Assembly: GCF_040183065.1 (NCBI RefSeq)
Contig: NC_091120.1
Coordinates: forward strand, 7,501-71,500
Origin: Periplaneta americana
Lineage: Eukaryota > Arthropoda > Insecta > Blattodea > Blattidae
Direction of reading: 5' to 3'
DNA length: 64,000 bases
Shown here: in pieces, positions 13,338 through 24,295 of the stretch
How the letters are laid out: each line of letters starts with the position of its first letter
How positions within the stretch are numbered: position 1 is the first letter of the stretch
Made by a program: the position numbers and the translations under genes
Notes under the pieces: model-generated
What the model was told of the DNA's origin: nothing
The model's database searches: none
The model's input: the letters and a program-made list of their open reading frames with translations, nothing else

Positions 13338-14712
13338 AGCTTGCTCACTATCTACAACTGTTTATTTAGAATAAAATAGCACTATTCACTAGTGTTTCTC
13401 ACTGTATCCACCGATGCTTATTTACAATCAAATTCACTACAGTTTCTCACTGTATCCACTGATCTTTATTTAGATTAATATAGCACTATTCACTGCTGTT
13501 TCTCACTGTATCCACTGATGCTTATTTCGAATAAAATAGCACTATTCACTACAGTTTCTCACTGTATCCACTGATCTTTATTTAGATTAAAATAGCACTA
13601 TTCACTGGTGTTTCTCACTGTATCCACTGATGCTTATTTCGAATAAAATAGCACTATTCACTATAGTTTCTCACTGTATCCACTGATCTTTATTTACAAT
13701 AAAATAGCACTATTCACTGGTGTTTCTCACTGTATCCACTGATGTTTATTTCGTATAATATAGCACTATTCACTATAGTTTCTCACTGTATCCACTGATC
13801 TTTATTTAGAATAAAATAGCACTATTCACTGGTGTTTCTCACTGTATCCACTGATGGTTATTTAGAATAAAATAGCACTATTCAATATAGTTTCTCACTG
13901 TATCCTCTGATGCTTATTTACAATAAAATAGCACTATTCACTATAGTTTCTCACTGTATCCACTGATGTTTATTTAGAATAATATAGCACTATTCACTGG
14001 TGTTTCTCACTGTATCCACTGATCTTTATTTTGTATAAAATAGAACTATTCACTATAGTTTCTCACTGTATCCACTGATCTTTATTTACAATAAAATAGC
14101 ACTATTCCCTGGTGTTTCTCACTGTATCCACTGATGTTTATTTAGAATAAAATATCACTATTCACTATAGTTTCTCACTGTATCCACTGATCTTTATTTA
14201 GATTAAAATAGCACTATTCACTGCTGTTTCTCACTGTATCCACTGATGCTTATTTCGAATAAAATAGCACTATTCACTATAGTTTCTCACTGTATCCACT
14301 GATCTTTATTTAGAATAAAATAGCACTATTCACTGGTGTTTCTCACTGTATCCACTGATGTTTATTTCGTATAATATAGCACTATTCACTATAGTTTCTC
14401 ACTGTATCCACTGATCTTTATTTAGAATAAAATAGCACTATTCACTGGTGTTTCTCACTGTATCCACTGATGGTTATTTAGAATAAAATAGCACTATTCA
14501 ATATAGTTTCTCACTGTATCCTCTGATGCTTATTTACAATAAAATAGCACTATTCACTATAGTTTCTCACTGTAATCCACTTATGCTTATTTAGAATGAA
14601 ATGGCACTATGCACTATAATATACCACTGTTTCCACTGATGCTTATTTACAATCAAATAGCAATATTCACCATAACATCTCACTGTATCACTGATGCTTA
14701 TGTAGAATCTAC
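13338..14712. repeat. 56-bp satellite array with higher-order structure
   Basis: About 24 tandem copies of a 56-bp unit. The unit reads TTTCTCACTGTATCCACTGA, then a variable TCTTTATTTA/TGCTTATTTC segment, then AATAAAATAGCACTATTCAC, then a six-base linker. The linkers mostly alternate between CTGGTG and CTATAG, giving a 112-bp dimer. Rare variants recur at a fixed distance: TATCCTCTGA at 13901 and 14517, and the TTTCGTATAATATAG variant near 13748 and 14364, both 616 bp apart (11 units). Units at both edges are degenerate (for example near 13,340-13,430 and 14,580-14,700), as expected if unequal exchange homogenises the middle. Confidence 0.95.
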
Positions 14713-14959
14713 TGATACATTAACAAGAAATTAGATAGGCTCCAAAACTAGACACGATTAGGATTTTACAGCTTGGAGAGCACAGCAGCCTACTTTTTTT
14801 TAACTTGGAACACTTGCAATGGGTTTCATTCTTAACCTTCAGTGCCTGCTTTTCATTTTGGACCTTTAGTAATTATTAATGAATATGTTGGCCAATACCT
14901 TGCTGCTAATAACTCATACTCCTTGTAAGGTTTCAACTTTCGTAGGAAAACTTAATTAA
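14713..14959. other. Spacer, nothing recognised
   Basis: Short AT-rich interval between the satellite and the duplicated segment at 14960. No feature is supported. Confidence 0.5.
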
Positions 14960-15088
14960 TTTGGAAATGAAAATGGAAATTTAGGCTATCTTCTCTGATA
15001 ACGAAATAACAACGACTTTGTTTGGTGGGGTCAAATGTTCACGGTGGATGCTTCTTGTCCACTTACAGTATATCTTAAATCTTTATCT
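14960..15088. repeat. Duplicated segment S, copy 1
   Basis: About 125 bases shared with 34955-35083. Shared words include TTTAGGCTATCTTCTCTGAT, ATGTTCACGGTGGATG and TCCACTTA, ending at a similar TATCTTAAANCTTTATC. The second copy has a small extra block of about 26 bases in the middle. Copy 1 lies next to the left end of TLE-2, copy 2 next to the duplicated unit R. It is an interspersed repeat fragment or a small segmental duplication of unknown origin. Confidence 0.8.
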
Positions 15089-15244
15089 TTCGGAAAAAAA
15101 CAATACATGTACAGTTGTAAAAAAAAAAAGTGGCCACACTCGTGAACAGCGAATATTTTCTAAGTCCACTTCGGGTCACGGTGATGTTACACGATGCATG
15201 TGCTTTTAGAAGCAGTTCCGGAACTATGAAATCATTCCATATCT

Positions 15245-15310
15245 GCGCCTTGTAGACCAGCGGTAGAGAGTTCGCTTAATGATTTGAAGGTTGTGAGTTC
15301 GGGCCTTGTT
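15245..15310 (+). repeat. tRNA-like module in the left arm of TLE-2
   Basis: A-box TAGACCAGCGGTAGAG and B-box-like GTGAGTTCGGGCC lie at normal tRNA spacing, with the segment starting about 135 bases inside the transposon end. The anticodon arm is not convincing and the 3' half of the acceptor stem is absent. T-rich sequence follows. The phrase GGTTGTGAGTTCG is also found in the module at 58614-58684. It is tRNA-derived, inward-facing and unlikely to make a tRNA. Confidence 0.6.
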
Positions 15311-15332
15311 CTGGTTTTCATTTTATTTTTAA

Positions 15333-15560
15333 TTGTTCTTTAGCGATAGGTATAAATACTGCATTATTCAAATTATCATTTATATTCTGTTATCGTTCTT
15401 TATCGATATCAATAATATTCAAGTTATTTATATTTTTTCGTTCCTTTAGCGATATATATAATATTCAAGTTATATTTTGTTATATTGTTATCGTTCTTTA
15501 GCGACGTGAATAATATTCAAATTATCATTTGTATTCTGTTATCGTTCGTTAGTGATATAA
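15333..15560. repeat. Minisatellite, about 50-57 bp unit, 4-5 copies
   Basis: The core ATCGTTCTTTAGCGATAT recurs near 15,336, 15,393, 15,439, 15,491 and 15,541. Each copy is followed by AATAATATTCAAATTATCATTT-type sequence with small length changes. It lies inside TLE-2 between the left tRNA-like module and the transposase. No such array is seen at the same place in the other Tc1-like copies. Confidence 0.8.
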
Positions 15561-16219
15561 TATAAATTTAATGTTAGGTTTAGAACAATACAGCTGCCTA
15601 ATACGAGTGTTAGTTTTTTCTTCTTATACCGTTATATTATTACTTTATACTATCCTGTAACATAATAAATTGGAAAGGTGTCACGAGCCTGATACGTTGA
15701 CATTTCAATTCCCAATTTCGCGACGTCCGACATTCCTACGTTCTTCTGACTGGGCTATATCATTTACCTGGTATTAACGTAATTCAGCGCATTGTCAGAA
15801 ACACTACAACTGAACATTCATTTAGATTATATTCTGAATATTTAATAATGATATGAAAAGATTACGTTTGTGACAATAATATTTGTAGTTGTAATACCAA
15901 CTGCAACAGCAGCAGTGTTAACAGCAGCAATGATTAAGGACGTATTGCGTGGATACAGTTCAATACAGATTTTTCGAAAACAAATTACGCCCCTGAGGTC
16001 GAGATTATAAAATAATTATATTCTTCTTAACTCTGTGGACTTCATGTTTGAAAATGATACAGTTATTAATAAGACTAACAAGTATTTATATTTTTATTTC
16101 CTAATTGAAGAATATATATTTTTAGTATAATGAATGTTTTGCTGTTATTTTAAGACCTAGGTAGACGCTAATTCTCTGAGGAAACCACGACGCCATTTCA
16201 GCCTGCGACTTTGACTGAC

Positions 16220-17113
16220 ATGACTCCACATAGAGGTGCAGGAACGAATGAAAGTATAATACGTGCTGTGGTTCATCTTGGTTTTTCGGCATCCGAGACA
16301 GGTAGGCGTTTCAACGTTTCAGAAAGGACAGCCCGGAGATGGGTGCAAAATTATTAACGCTCGGCAATTTTTGGCCGAAAAGCTGGAAGTGGTAGAACGA
16401 AAATTTCAACACCACAACAGGACGCCTGATTAGTGGCAGAGCTTGAAAGGAATCCCTGTCATACCGCTGCTATTTTGAAGGCAGTTGTTAATTTCCCTGG
16501 CCACGACCAGACCGTGAGAAATCGTTTAAGGGCCGCCAATTTGAGATCTCGACATGCCATTCCTACGAAAGTTCATAAGGAAGAGGATATAGGGGAGCGT
16601 TTAGTCTTTGCAGTGGGAAATGGTGATCGTGATTGGAAAAGAGTAATCTTTTCTGATGAAGTCACCTTTTCTACTGCAAAGGAAGGACCCACTCTTGTAT
16701 ATCGTACTCCTGGTATCCGATTCGACCACAGATACACTGCTACGCGTGCCCGCAATGGTAGAGTATCTGTGTCATGTTGGAATTCTTCAGTTTCAGCAGG
16801 ATAATCATCCAGTCCACACATCTCATTTGATTCGGGACTAGTTTGCGAGGAGACAGGATATTGAATTGATAGACTGGCCTCGTCGTTCTCCGAACTTGAA
16901 CCCTTTAGAGTATATGTGGGGTCAAGTAAAGAAGCATATGCGGAAAAATTGGCCCAATCCCCCTCCAAGAATCCCTGATGATTTGTGGAAACTCGTCCGT
17001 GGTCCCTGGGATGCCTTGTCTGAGAACAGTCGTATTTGAAAACTCTAGTCGATTCCATACCCACTTAACTGCAAGATGTGATCGAGATGGGAGGAAGATG
17101 GACTAAATACTGA
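16220..17113 (+). pseudogene. Tc1-like DD34E transposase with internal deletion
   Basis: The ATG at 16220 opens MTPHRGAGTNESIIRAVVHL, followed by GFSASETGRRFNVSERTARR, a paired-like helix-turn-helix. A stop interrupts soon after WVQNY, and a second one precedes VAELERNPCHTAA. The HTH2-like part NFPGHDQTVRNRLRA and the catalytic block RVIFSDEVTFS (first Asp) are intact in frame 16433-16804. The conserved SGHVSVPCWGWMSSDG region of the copy at 32350 is cut after RVSVSCW: about 60 residues are missing. The gene resumes at FQQDNHPVHT (second Asp) and SPNLNPLEYMW (Glu). The C-terminus ends GGRWTKY at 17110. Non-functional. Confidence 0.85.
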
Positions 17114-17202
17114 TTCGTGGCTTTTTTTTTAAGGCAGATGCCTGTAAGTTTGTTTTGTTTATGCCACGAAAGATATTTTTGTTGAGAATATAATCTTTCT
17201 TT

Positions 17203-18482
17203 CAGTGGCGGCTCCTGCATATTTCTTAAGACGAGGAAAGAAATTAACAGCACTAAATGACACCTTCTTGAATGAAACATGCTACAAATTAGTCTACATG
17301 CATACATGTAAGACCAGATAGAGTTGGGGTTGGCCTTCCCTTCTTTATAGCAATAATCTGTTGTTGTAAACTGAGTTTCCTAAATTGTTCAAAATATATT
17401 ATGATTTCACTTCCATTCATTGTTGAATAATTGCACAAATTAACAATTACAAGGAAATTCACAACCTCGTAGCATTTTTCGAGCACACTACAGCATCACA
17501 CGTGTTGGAAGAGACTAGCTACTAACTCATAACCGGAACCGTTTTACAGAAATGGATATGGGAAATAATCTGAGGAAAGTAAGAACATCGCACCCACCCA
17601 CGTGGTCTGTGTTGCCACATGTGCATTTTACAAGTTCAGTATCACATGCTTTTGAAGAATGTCAGTTCTTGTAAAGTCATACTATCATTATTGTTCAAAG
17701 CTGCCAGTGGCCGATTAATTTTTTAAGTTAAAAATAATGTAGTTTGGAGTACCTACTTTCAGTTTCAAATATATTTGTACAAAACTGACAACTTGGCTGT
17801 TGCCCTGTCTAGTAAACAATGAATATAAGTGAATTTCAGGGGCCAACTACGTAAAACTATTTCCTCTTTGCCTTACATAAACCCGATTAACTTTCAAATA
17901 TCCACGATAGTTTCAAACCATGAATAGTAGCCTATATAAAGTGCAATGAATAATATTTTTTATTTTTAATTTTAAAAAAAGTTTACTTGGTGTCTTTCAT
18001 AGCATTGCATTAAAACTGTTTTTGTTGTGCCTCCTCCTAGATGTGTTATAGTCCAGTTGAATGCAACATCGTTAGGTGGCAGTGGTAGCGAGCTTGCTGC
18101 ACAACCAGTCAGTTTCTATTTCCCGCCCATGACTGATTCAGAGGAGGATCTCCTCCCTCTCCGTTCATTTACTTGCTTTAAAACTCAGCTTCCTTCTCTC
18201 GCCGCTAGTGCGCTGTTGTCTGTGTGTGTTAACTGCAGTAGAGGAGGAATGGAGTGCCTTTCCTCCACACAGACAATCTCGCTTCTTTCTCAGTTTTCTA
18301 GCGGCACATGAGTGCGCGTCGTTTAAAACTCAATCAACCGAGTTTTTCTTATAGCTCTGAACTTAAAAATTATCGAATCTTCCTCGAATTTCAAGGCACA
18401 TATTTTATTTGGTATTTACTTTCAAAAGAAGAAAATGTGAGGAGGACGTTCCTCCCTTCCCTCCCCCGAGGAACCGCCACTG
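17203..18482. mobile_element. Non-autonomous hAT element inserted in TLE-2
   Basis: The ends are inverted repeats: CAGTGGCGGCTCCT on the left and AGGAACCGCCACTG on the right. The element is flanked by a perfect 8-bp target duplication CTTTCTTT (17195-17202 and 18483-18490), which is the hAT signature. It is 1,280 bp long. An internal open frame at 18027-18311 has no resemblance to a transposase, so the copy is probably non-autonomous. It lies between the transposase and the right arm of TLE-2 and is therefore younger than TLE-2. Confidence 0.9.
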
Positions 18483-18634
18483 CTTTCTTTCCATTTGCAG
18501 CCATAATGTCATAATAAATAATGACAGAGTCATGGCATAATACATTCATGAACCTGATGTTAATTACTAAAACAAGTCATAACAGAAACAGAAACAATTA
18601 TATTTTCTCCTCTCCTAAACAAAACAAAGAGCAT

Positions 18635-18704
18635 TAGGTTGTGTTGGAACGCATGACCTTACAAACACTTGCTGAAAACGCTTCCATTACGCTACAGATT
18701 AACA
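18635..18704 (-). repeat. tRNA-like module in the right arm of TLE-2
   Basis: On the minus strand, A-box TGTAGCGTAATGGAAGCG is followed at tRNA spacing by the B-box-like GTCATGCGTTCCAACAC. It starts about 140 bases from the right terminus (18844), which mirrors the left-arm module at 15245. Its sequence differs from that module, so the two arms do not carry identical tRNA-like units. The fold is imperfect. Confidence 0.55.
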
Positions 18705-18846
18705 CGCATAATCTTTCATTCTGACTGTAGATATCAGGCCACGTGGTCCAACAACATGTAACATCACCTATCTCCGAATTGTAGCAGAGATACCCGAAGG
18801 GAACTTTGTTTCTAGAGAGCGGCCACTTTTTCTTTTGACAACTGTA

Positions 18847-19519
18847 CCAACGGACTTTCTTAATGATAATTCCATTTACAATCTGGGACATTACACGTCC
18901 GAAGCATTTCAATGTTTAGTCTAGTAATAACATAACTCTTTCTTCACTACCAAAAACAATAATACCAAATATAAGGTTGCAATTCTGTTATTATATGCTA
19001 ACTTATAAACCTCTCAACAATTACACTAGAAGTCAATGATACAAGAAACAAACAGTTACATCAAGTAAACATGCCTCCACAATTATTGCGATACCTGCTA
19101 CACTGTCAAACATTCTAATCACTTCCGCTTCCAGTAGCAGTTCCGGTACTATTTAGAAGGTCCTGCTATCACCATCCTGTCAAGATCTGTTAACCTTAGC
19201 GAATAAAAAATATTTTGCACTGTAAAAGCACAAACCATTATTTGTATGTAAGACTGCTAGAAAACGAAATGTGAAAAAATCTGTAATTACTGAAGAAAAA
19301 TATTTTTTATGGACCCAATAGTGAATAAAAATTAACTATCCAAAAAATTAAATTATGCAACAAAAATATTGACATTACAACTCTATTTCGTTGTCTCTTA
19401 TCTGGCAGAATATAATTTTTGAACATAAATAGAGTTTTTAATAGAGTTTAAGTTTGCAAAAACGAATAAGACATGTAGATAACGCATTTTCCAAATACAT
19501 GGTGATACTTTAAACCTTG
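18847..19519. other. AT-rich spacer, nothing recognised
   Basis: Interval between TLE-2 and the hAT element. AT-rich, with no supported gene, repeat end or RNA. Confidence 0.5.
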
Positions 19520-19527
19520 ATTATTAC

Positions 19528-22378
19528 CAGACATCGGATTCTAGGGCAAATGCCTATTTTGTTTCTTTAGGAGAAAAGTAAAAATAATTATTAATATTTG
19601 TGTTTCATGGAAATTGCAGGGTATTCAAAGAGTTTTATAGTGCCCTAAAATGCCCTAAAACGGTTATTAGAGCCTAATTTATTAATATTCGCCTAAAAAT
19701 GCCTAACTCACTGTAAAGTTTCGCATTTTACTCTTACTTTTTATAATTTATACATGCATTCACTGCGAAATTTAAGGCATTTAAAAAGTGGAAAGTTTGC
19801 TTCACACCGGCCATGAAACCATTGATAAAGGAAACAAAATGTTTTGAATCTCACGACACTCGCAATAGATTTCACCGAATTTAACATGTTTGGAGGCATA
19901 AATGCCGACAAAGAACCAACCTTATTTTTGAAGCAGGCAACAATCACAACATGTGCTGCTACTGATTCAGAGATATACTATACTATAAAAATGACTGTTT
20001 TCCGTCTGAAACCGATTAGCTGTACTGCCCTTCAGAGTCTCATAAAATCACAATTTTTGGAGGAAGAGTGTTTTTGAAATATTTATGAATAGTCATAAAA
20101 CTGCGAATTAGTAGGGTAAACCGTTACAAATTATATTTAAAAGAATGGCCCTCCTAGTGTTAACACTACCAGGAAATGCAACAATAAGTGGAACTTTGTA
20201 TTTTTGTCCAATTGAATCTCAATAACAACGGTTCATATGAATGCTCGTTAACAGTTGCTCTTTCCCTCACCTTATTTGTGTTGAGAAGTTTTGAGCGGTA
20301 GGACGTTTTCCTGTGAAGTTTAACGCGATAATGCGGAAAAATATAAGTGCAAAATCTACATTGATCCGGCAATGGCTAACAGAATATTCAGAATTCACTT
20401 ATGATGGAAAAATAATATTCTGCAAGATTTGTAGCATACAGGTATGTAACAATAGTTGAAATATATAAATTCTATTAATTTCAATGAGTAGGCCTATAAT
20501 ATTTATACATTGACTGAGCTATCCTGAGGTATAATTCTTTTTAAGACCACTACACTTTAACCTCTTAAATTCCGATAGTTAAAGTATTTGCAGGTCATTA
20601 AAATTTTGATTGTTCGAACCCACTAACTTTGTGATAGAAATACGGCAATACAACAATTAGGATTTTATTTTAATTCAGTTTACTTCACATTTTTAGATTT
20701 CGCAAGAAACGAAGTGCCACCTAAAGCAGCATGTGCAAGGAGCGGCTCATAAGGCTAAAGCTCAGCAGAAAAATCAACTGCAACAAACTTTACTAACACA
20801 GCCTACTTCATCCAATCTCAGCAGCAATTTCTATGCTGATTTAACCAGAGCGTTTGTTGCTGCTAACATTCCCTGGAATGCAATTGAAAATCCGGTTTTA
20901 AGACAGTTTTTACAAAAATACTGCAAACAAAATATCCCATCTGAGTCGACCCTAAGAAAAAATTACTTACACAGAATATACAATGAAACTTTAGCTTCCA
21001 TTCGGGAGGATATAGGTGATTCTTACATATGGGTCTCTGTGGATGAAACCTCAGATCCTATGAATAGGTATATAGCAAATATGGTAGTAGGAAAACTTAG
21101 TCCAGATGGACCTTCGATTCCAACCTCGTATGTGTTAAGGAACTTTCGAAAGTGAATAGCCAAGCCATTGCTTATTTTGTAAATAAAGGCCTACAGTCTT
21201 TATACTCAGGTAATATAGACGATTCTAAAGTTCTTTTGTTTTGTACTGATGCTGCCTCATACATGGTTGCTGCAGCTCCACTTCTTAAAACATTTTATCC
21301 TAACCTCACGCATGTAACCTGTCTAGCACATGGCCTTCACAGGGTTTCTGAAACAATCCGGAATGAATTTCCTCTTGTCAATTCGTTTATTTCTAACACA
21401 AAAAAATGTTTTGTAAAGCCCCATCCAGGATTTCAATATTCAGAGAGAACTTTCCAGATATCCCACTCCCACCTCAGCCGGTTGTTACACGATGGGGAAC
21501 CTGGATTCAGTCAGTGGTGTATTATTCTAAGTACTTTAAAGAAGTGGTCACAGTTATTGATAAATTACCTGAAACTGATAGTGCAGCGTGTGTGAAAGCA
21601 GTGAAAGATTGTCTGAATGACTCACGAGTGAAAAACGATATTGCCTACATAACATCAAACTTTTCTTTCATACCTGCAAGCATTGAACAATTAGAACGTG
21701 AAAAACAATCTCTTTGTAGCCAAATAGCAATAGTAAAGGAAGCTCAAGTGAACATACATTCTGCTTTGGGCGAAACTGGGAAAAAAGTTAAAAATAAGTG
21801 GGACAACGTATTAAATAAGAATGTAGGATTTTCATTGTTGGAAAAAGTATCAAGAGTGATATCGGGGGAAAGTGTAAATGTTCCAGTAAGTATTGATGTT
21901 TCTATTGTACCTAATTTAAAATTTGCGCCTCTCACATCAGTTTCGGTTGAAAGAAGTTTTTCTGCTTTCAAAATGATTCTCAGTGACAAAAGGCAAAGGT
22001 TAACTGTGGAGAATTTAGAAAAAATTCTGGTGGTGTACTGTGCAGATAATTATAATAAAGTCTGAGCATGGAACTGAATTTCAATAACTTAGAATGAGTA
22101 ATCTTGATATCAATAATCATTATTTCATTAGTTTCAATATATTAAATTTGTGCAGCTCTGTTTATAAATATAATACAGTATTCTTTTTTAATGTTTAAAC
22201 ATACTTTTTTGTGCGTATTTTAGTGTATAACTAAAAATTTCAGTGAAAGAAATAAGTATGATACCTTGATGTGCCTAAAATGCCTATTTTCATTAAAATA
22301 GAGCCTAATTTTACAAATTTTAAGCTTATTTTAGGTGCCTAAAACTGCAATTTTTTGAGCCTAAAAATCCGATGTCTA
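19528..22378 (+). mobile_element. hAT transposon, near full length, 2.85 kb
   Basis: The left end begins CAGACATCGGATTC and the right end finishes AATCCGATGTCTA. A perfect 8-bp target duplication ATTATTAC lies at 19520-19527 and 22379-22386. Subterminal regions on both sides are crowded with TGCCTAAAA / TGCCCTAAAA words (near 19,640-19,710 and 22,265-22,360), the kind of repeated subterminal motif that hAT transposases bind. The element holds one spliced transposase gene at 20331-22065. The ends are complete; only the coding frame is damaged. Confidence 0.93.
20331..22065 (+). pseudogene. hAT transposase (CGGBP1-like class), one intron, frame-damaged
   Basis: Exon 1 (20331-20441, 37 codons) encodes a BED-type finger start, ending IIFCKICSIQ before a GTATGT donor. 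Exon 2 starts at 20697 after a TTTTAG acceptor with ISQETKCHLKQHVQGAAHKA, which supplies the second half of the finger (C-x2-C then H residues). The catalytic-core blocks are WVSVDETSDPMNRYIANMV (first Asp), LFCTDAASYMVAAAPLL (second Asp), THVTCLAHGLHRV and PVVTRWGTW. The C-terminal dimerisation block is SVSVERSFSAFKMILSDKRQ followed by RLTVENLEKILVVY (catalytic Glu in VERSFS). Frame changes near 21,128 and 21,400 break it. It otherwise looks fairly young. The resemblance to CGGBP1-type proteins is from memory. Confidence 0.88.
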
Positions 22379-22445
22379 ATTATTACTAAAGGTAATTCTT
22401 ATTCACAACAATGATAAATGCATTCGGTCAAAACTCATAACTGCC

Positions 22446-23547
22446 ATGTCACGCTTGAACAACTACATCTCTCTGGTCAATTGTGGACTCCTCCATACCT
22501 GAACTTGTTGAAAGGTTGTGTGGTCCAGGGGTAGGTGTGCAGCTACAGCATGCAATCCTCCGTGACAGAGGCGTGGCTATTTATGCAGAGCACAGCCTGC
22601 AGGTTCGATGCGGAGGCCAGCCCCAGTCACGCAGCAACCACTTCAAACGGATGCACCTCATGTTCCCCAGGTAGAAGCTCTGAAGCTTGCTTCGGCAATC
22701 TGGATGGCTTGGAGCAGTCGCGTTCCTCCTGCTAGGGCAACGGACATACGTAAGGGTCTAGGCACCAGAGAATATACTAAACCCAATGTAGGAGTCAATG
22801 GGCTCTAATAAATGAACGGAAGAAAGACATCTATAAACTCCAGTTTAACTGAACATAGTGGGCTGCGAGTTCATAAGGGCTCTTTCAACAAAGTGACTAG
22901 AATAATAATGTCCTGCGAGATGTCTTTAATACTGTTAATTGCATCTTATCCATACATTTCAAGCTTGGAAGAGTCTTTGCATAAAGAAGTGTACATTAGG
23001 TACATCTATAAATTTTGAAAATGAGTTAAGCGATGATAGTTCAGATTCTGAACCAACAGCTGTAATGGTTATGTTTCTTAGTCCGAATTGTCTATAATTT
23101 CAATATTATGTCTACTTCATTTTAATTCGTATCCTTAATTGGTATTTATTATTTCAATTCACTAATTTATAATTGTAACACTTTACTATTTCAAGATTTG
23201 GTGAAACTAGCATTGAGCGGCTTCCGCCGATTTTGGAAGTCACCGACGCACTTGAACTCCCAACATAGAAAACAAAAAGTCACACTCAATCGCTTTCACC
23301 TTCATCTTGACGGGATAATAAAAGCCTAAACTAACCTAACCTAAGTGTGTCGGTGTCTATTCCAAAATCGGCAGAAGTCGCTCAACACTCGTTTAACCCT
23401 AAATTTTACTTTAGCCCCAACCTCTACCATTTCTTACATATTAAAAACTAACCTTTTTGCTTCACACAATTGAACTTCGGCAATTCTGACATCCATCGTT
23501 ATTGTCTATTTCAATAAACAGATGCATTAGTCCCTCTAGCCCCTGCC
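22446..23547. repeat. Duplicated unit R, copy 1 (carries a MITE)
   Basis: Matches 35084-35980 almost base for base apart from small indels. Shared landmarks are TACATCTCTCTGGTCAATTG, CCTGAACTTGTTGAAAGG, CCTCATGTTCCCCAGGTAGA, GGGTCTAGGCACCAGAGAAT and CCTTAATTGGTATTTATTAT. Copy 1 contains one extra block, the MITE at 23208-23402, and ends where the hAT-like element A1 is inserted. The right flank resumes at 26488. I could not assign R to a gene or transposon family. Its short open frames differ between copies, so coding is not supported. Confidence 0.85.
23208..23402. mobile_element. MITE with about 45-bp inverted repeats
   Basis: The left end contains TTGAGCGGCTTCCGCCGATT then TTGGAA and CACCGACGCACTT. 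The right end, reversed, contains TTGAGCGACTTCTGCCGATT then TTGGAA and CACCGACACACTT. The block is absent from the other copy of unit R (the sequence runs AAGATTTGACGTTAGCCCC at 35,843-35,866), which gives an empty-site comparison. The centre has a short telomere-like run, CTAACCTAACCTAAG. The target duplication is unclear, so the superfamily is not assigned. Confidence 0.8.
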
Positions 23548-23679
23548 ATCGTGATCTAGACCAGGCCGTAATGCAGGATGTGTGACGTCACTCGATAGGT
23601 CGGGCTTTTCTATTTGAGTATACGGAGCTGAGTGAAATATATTACTTTAATGCGTGTCGGTGCTCAATTTTATTTAGTG

Positions 23680-24295
23680 TAAAGTGTGTATAAGATATCT
23701 TCATTTCTTATTGCATAATATGTTGCAGAAATTATTACAAAACTGTGTTATTTTAATGTGAACGGAGTTTTACATGTTAACATAACCTGTTTGCATCAAC
23801 ATTTTAAGTTTGGAATGGAAGCTATTTTGAGATTTAATAAAGAAGAATTATTTATATTGTGATTTTAATTTAGCACCTCTATCTTCCTTACTTGTAGGTA
23901 GAAAAATTTACCACAGTCCCTCCTATGACATTAGTGTAGGTACGTACAGTTGTGTGTTACTTCATCTGGTAGGTTAGATAAATAGAATTAAATACGACCC
24001 AGTATAGTAGGGAACAAATAAATAAAACAATTAAATTGTTATTCAATGTAATGTGTGCATAAGTTCCATTTATTTGTTGTATAATGTGGCAGGATTATAA
24101 AACTGTGTTATTTTTATGTGAAGAGAATTCAGCATGTTAACATAACCTATTTGCGTCAACATTTTAAGTTGAGAACGAAAGCTATTTTGAGATTTAATAA
24201 AGAAGAATACATTTAGGATAAACTTCAGAACACGGTTATCTTCCTTACTTAAGAGTAGAAAATTCACCACACTCCTTCCTATGAAATGTACATAC
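23680..24295. repeat. Internal direct duplication within A1
   Basis: About 260 bases are present twice, at about 23682-23945 and 24046-24292. Both contain AAAACTGTGTTATTTTNATGTG, ATGTTAACATAACCT, TTGAGATTTAATAAAGAAGA and ATCTTCCTTACTT. The copies differ by many substitutions and small indels, so the duplication is old and probably happened in an ancestor of the element. Confidence 0.8.

Larger units (their letters stand above)
15112..18844 (+). mobile_element. Tc1-like element copy 2 (TLE-2), both ends present
   Basis: Both termini survive. The left end reads CAGTTGTAAAAAAAAAAAGT then GGCCACACTC. The right end, read inward on the minus strand, is CAGTTGTCAAAAGAAAAAGT then GGCCGCTCTC. Both arms continue with a TTCGGGT block and GTGATGTTACA. 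A TA flanks each side (15110-15111 and 18845-18846), as Tc1/mariner integration produces. Inside lie a left tRNA-like module (15245-15310), a minisatellite, the transposase (16220-17113), a later hAT-type insertion (17203-18482) and a right tRNA-like module on the minus strand (18635-18704). Without the hAT insert the element is about 2.45 kb. Confidence 0.85.

Noticed and set aside
13338-14712. Regular repeats resembling a CRISPR array
   Set aside because: The whole 56-bp unit is repeated with no unique spacers, in a eukaryotic subtelomere; it is a satellite.
16573-17064. 163-codon minus-strand open frame
   Set aside because: Antisense of the TLE-2 transposase.
18027-18311. 94-codon frame inside the hAT element at 17203
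   Set aside because: No transposase motif; the Ser/Leu-rich composition looks incidental.
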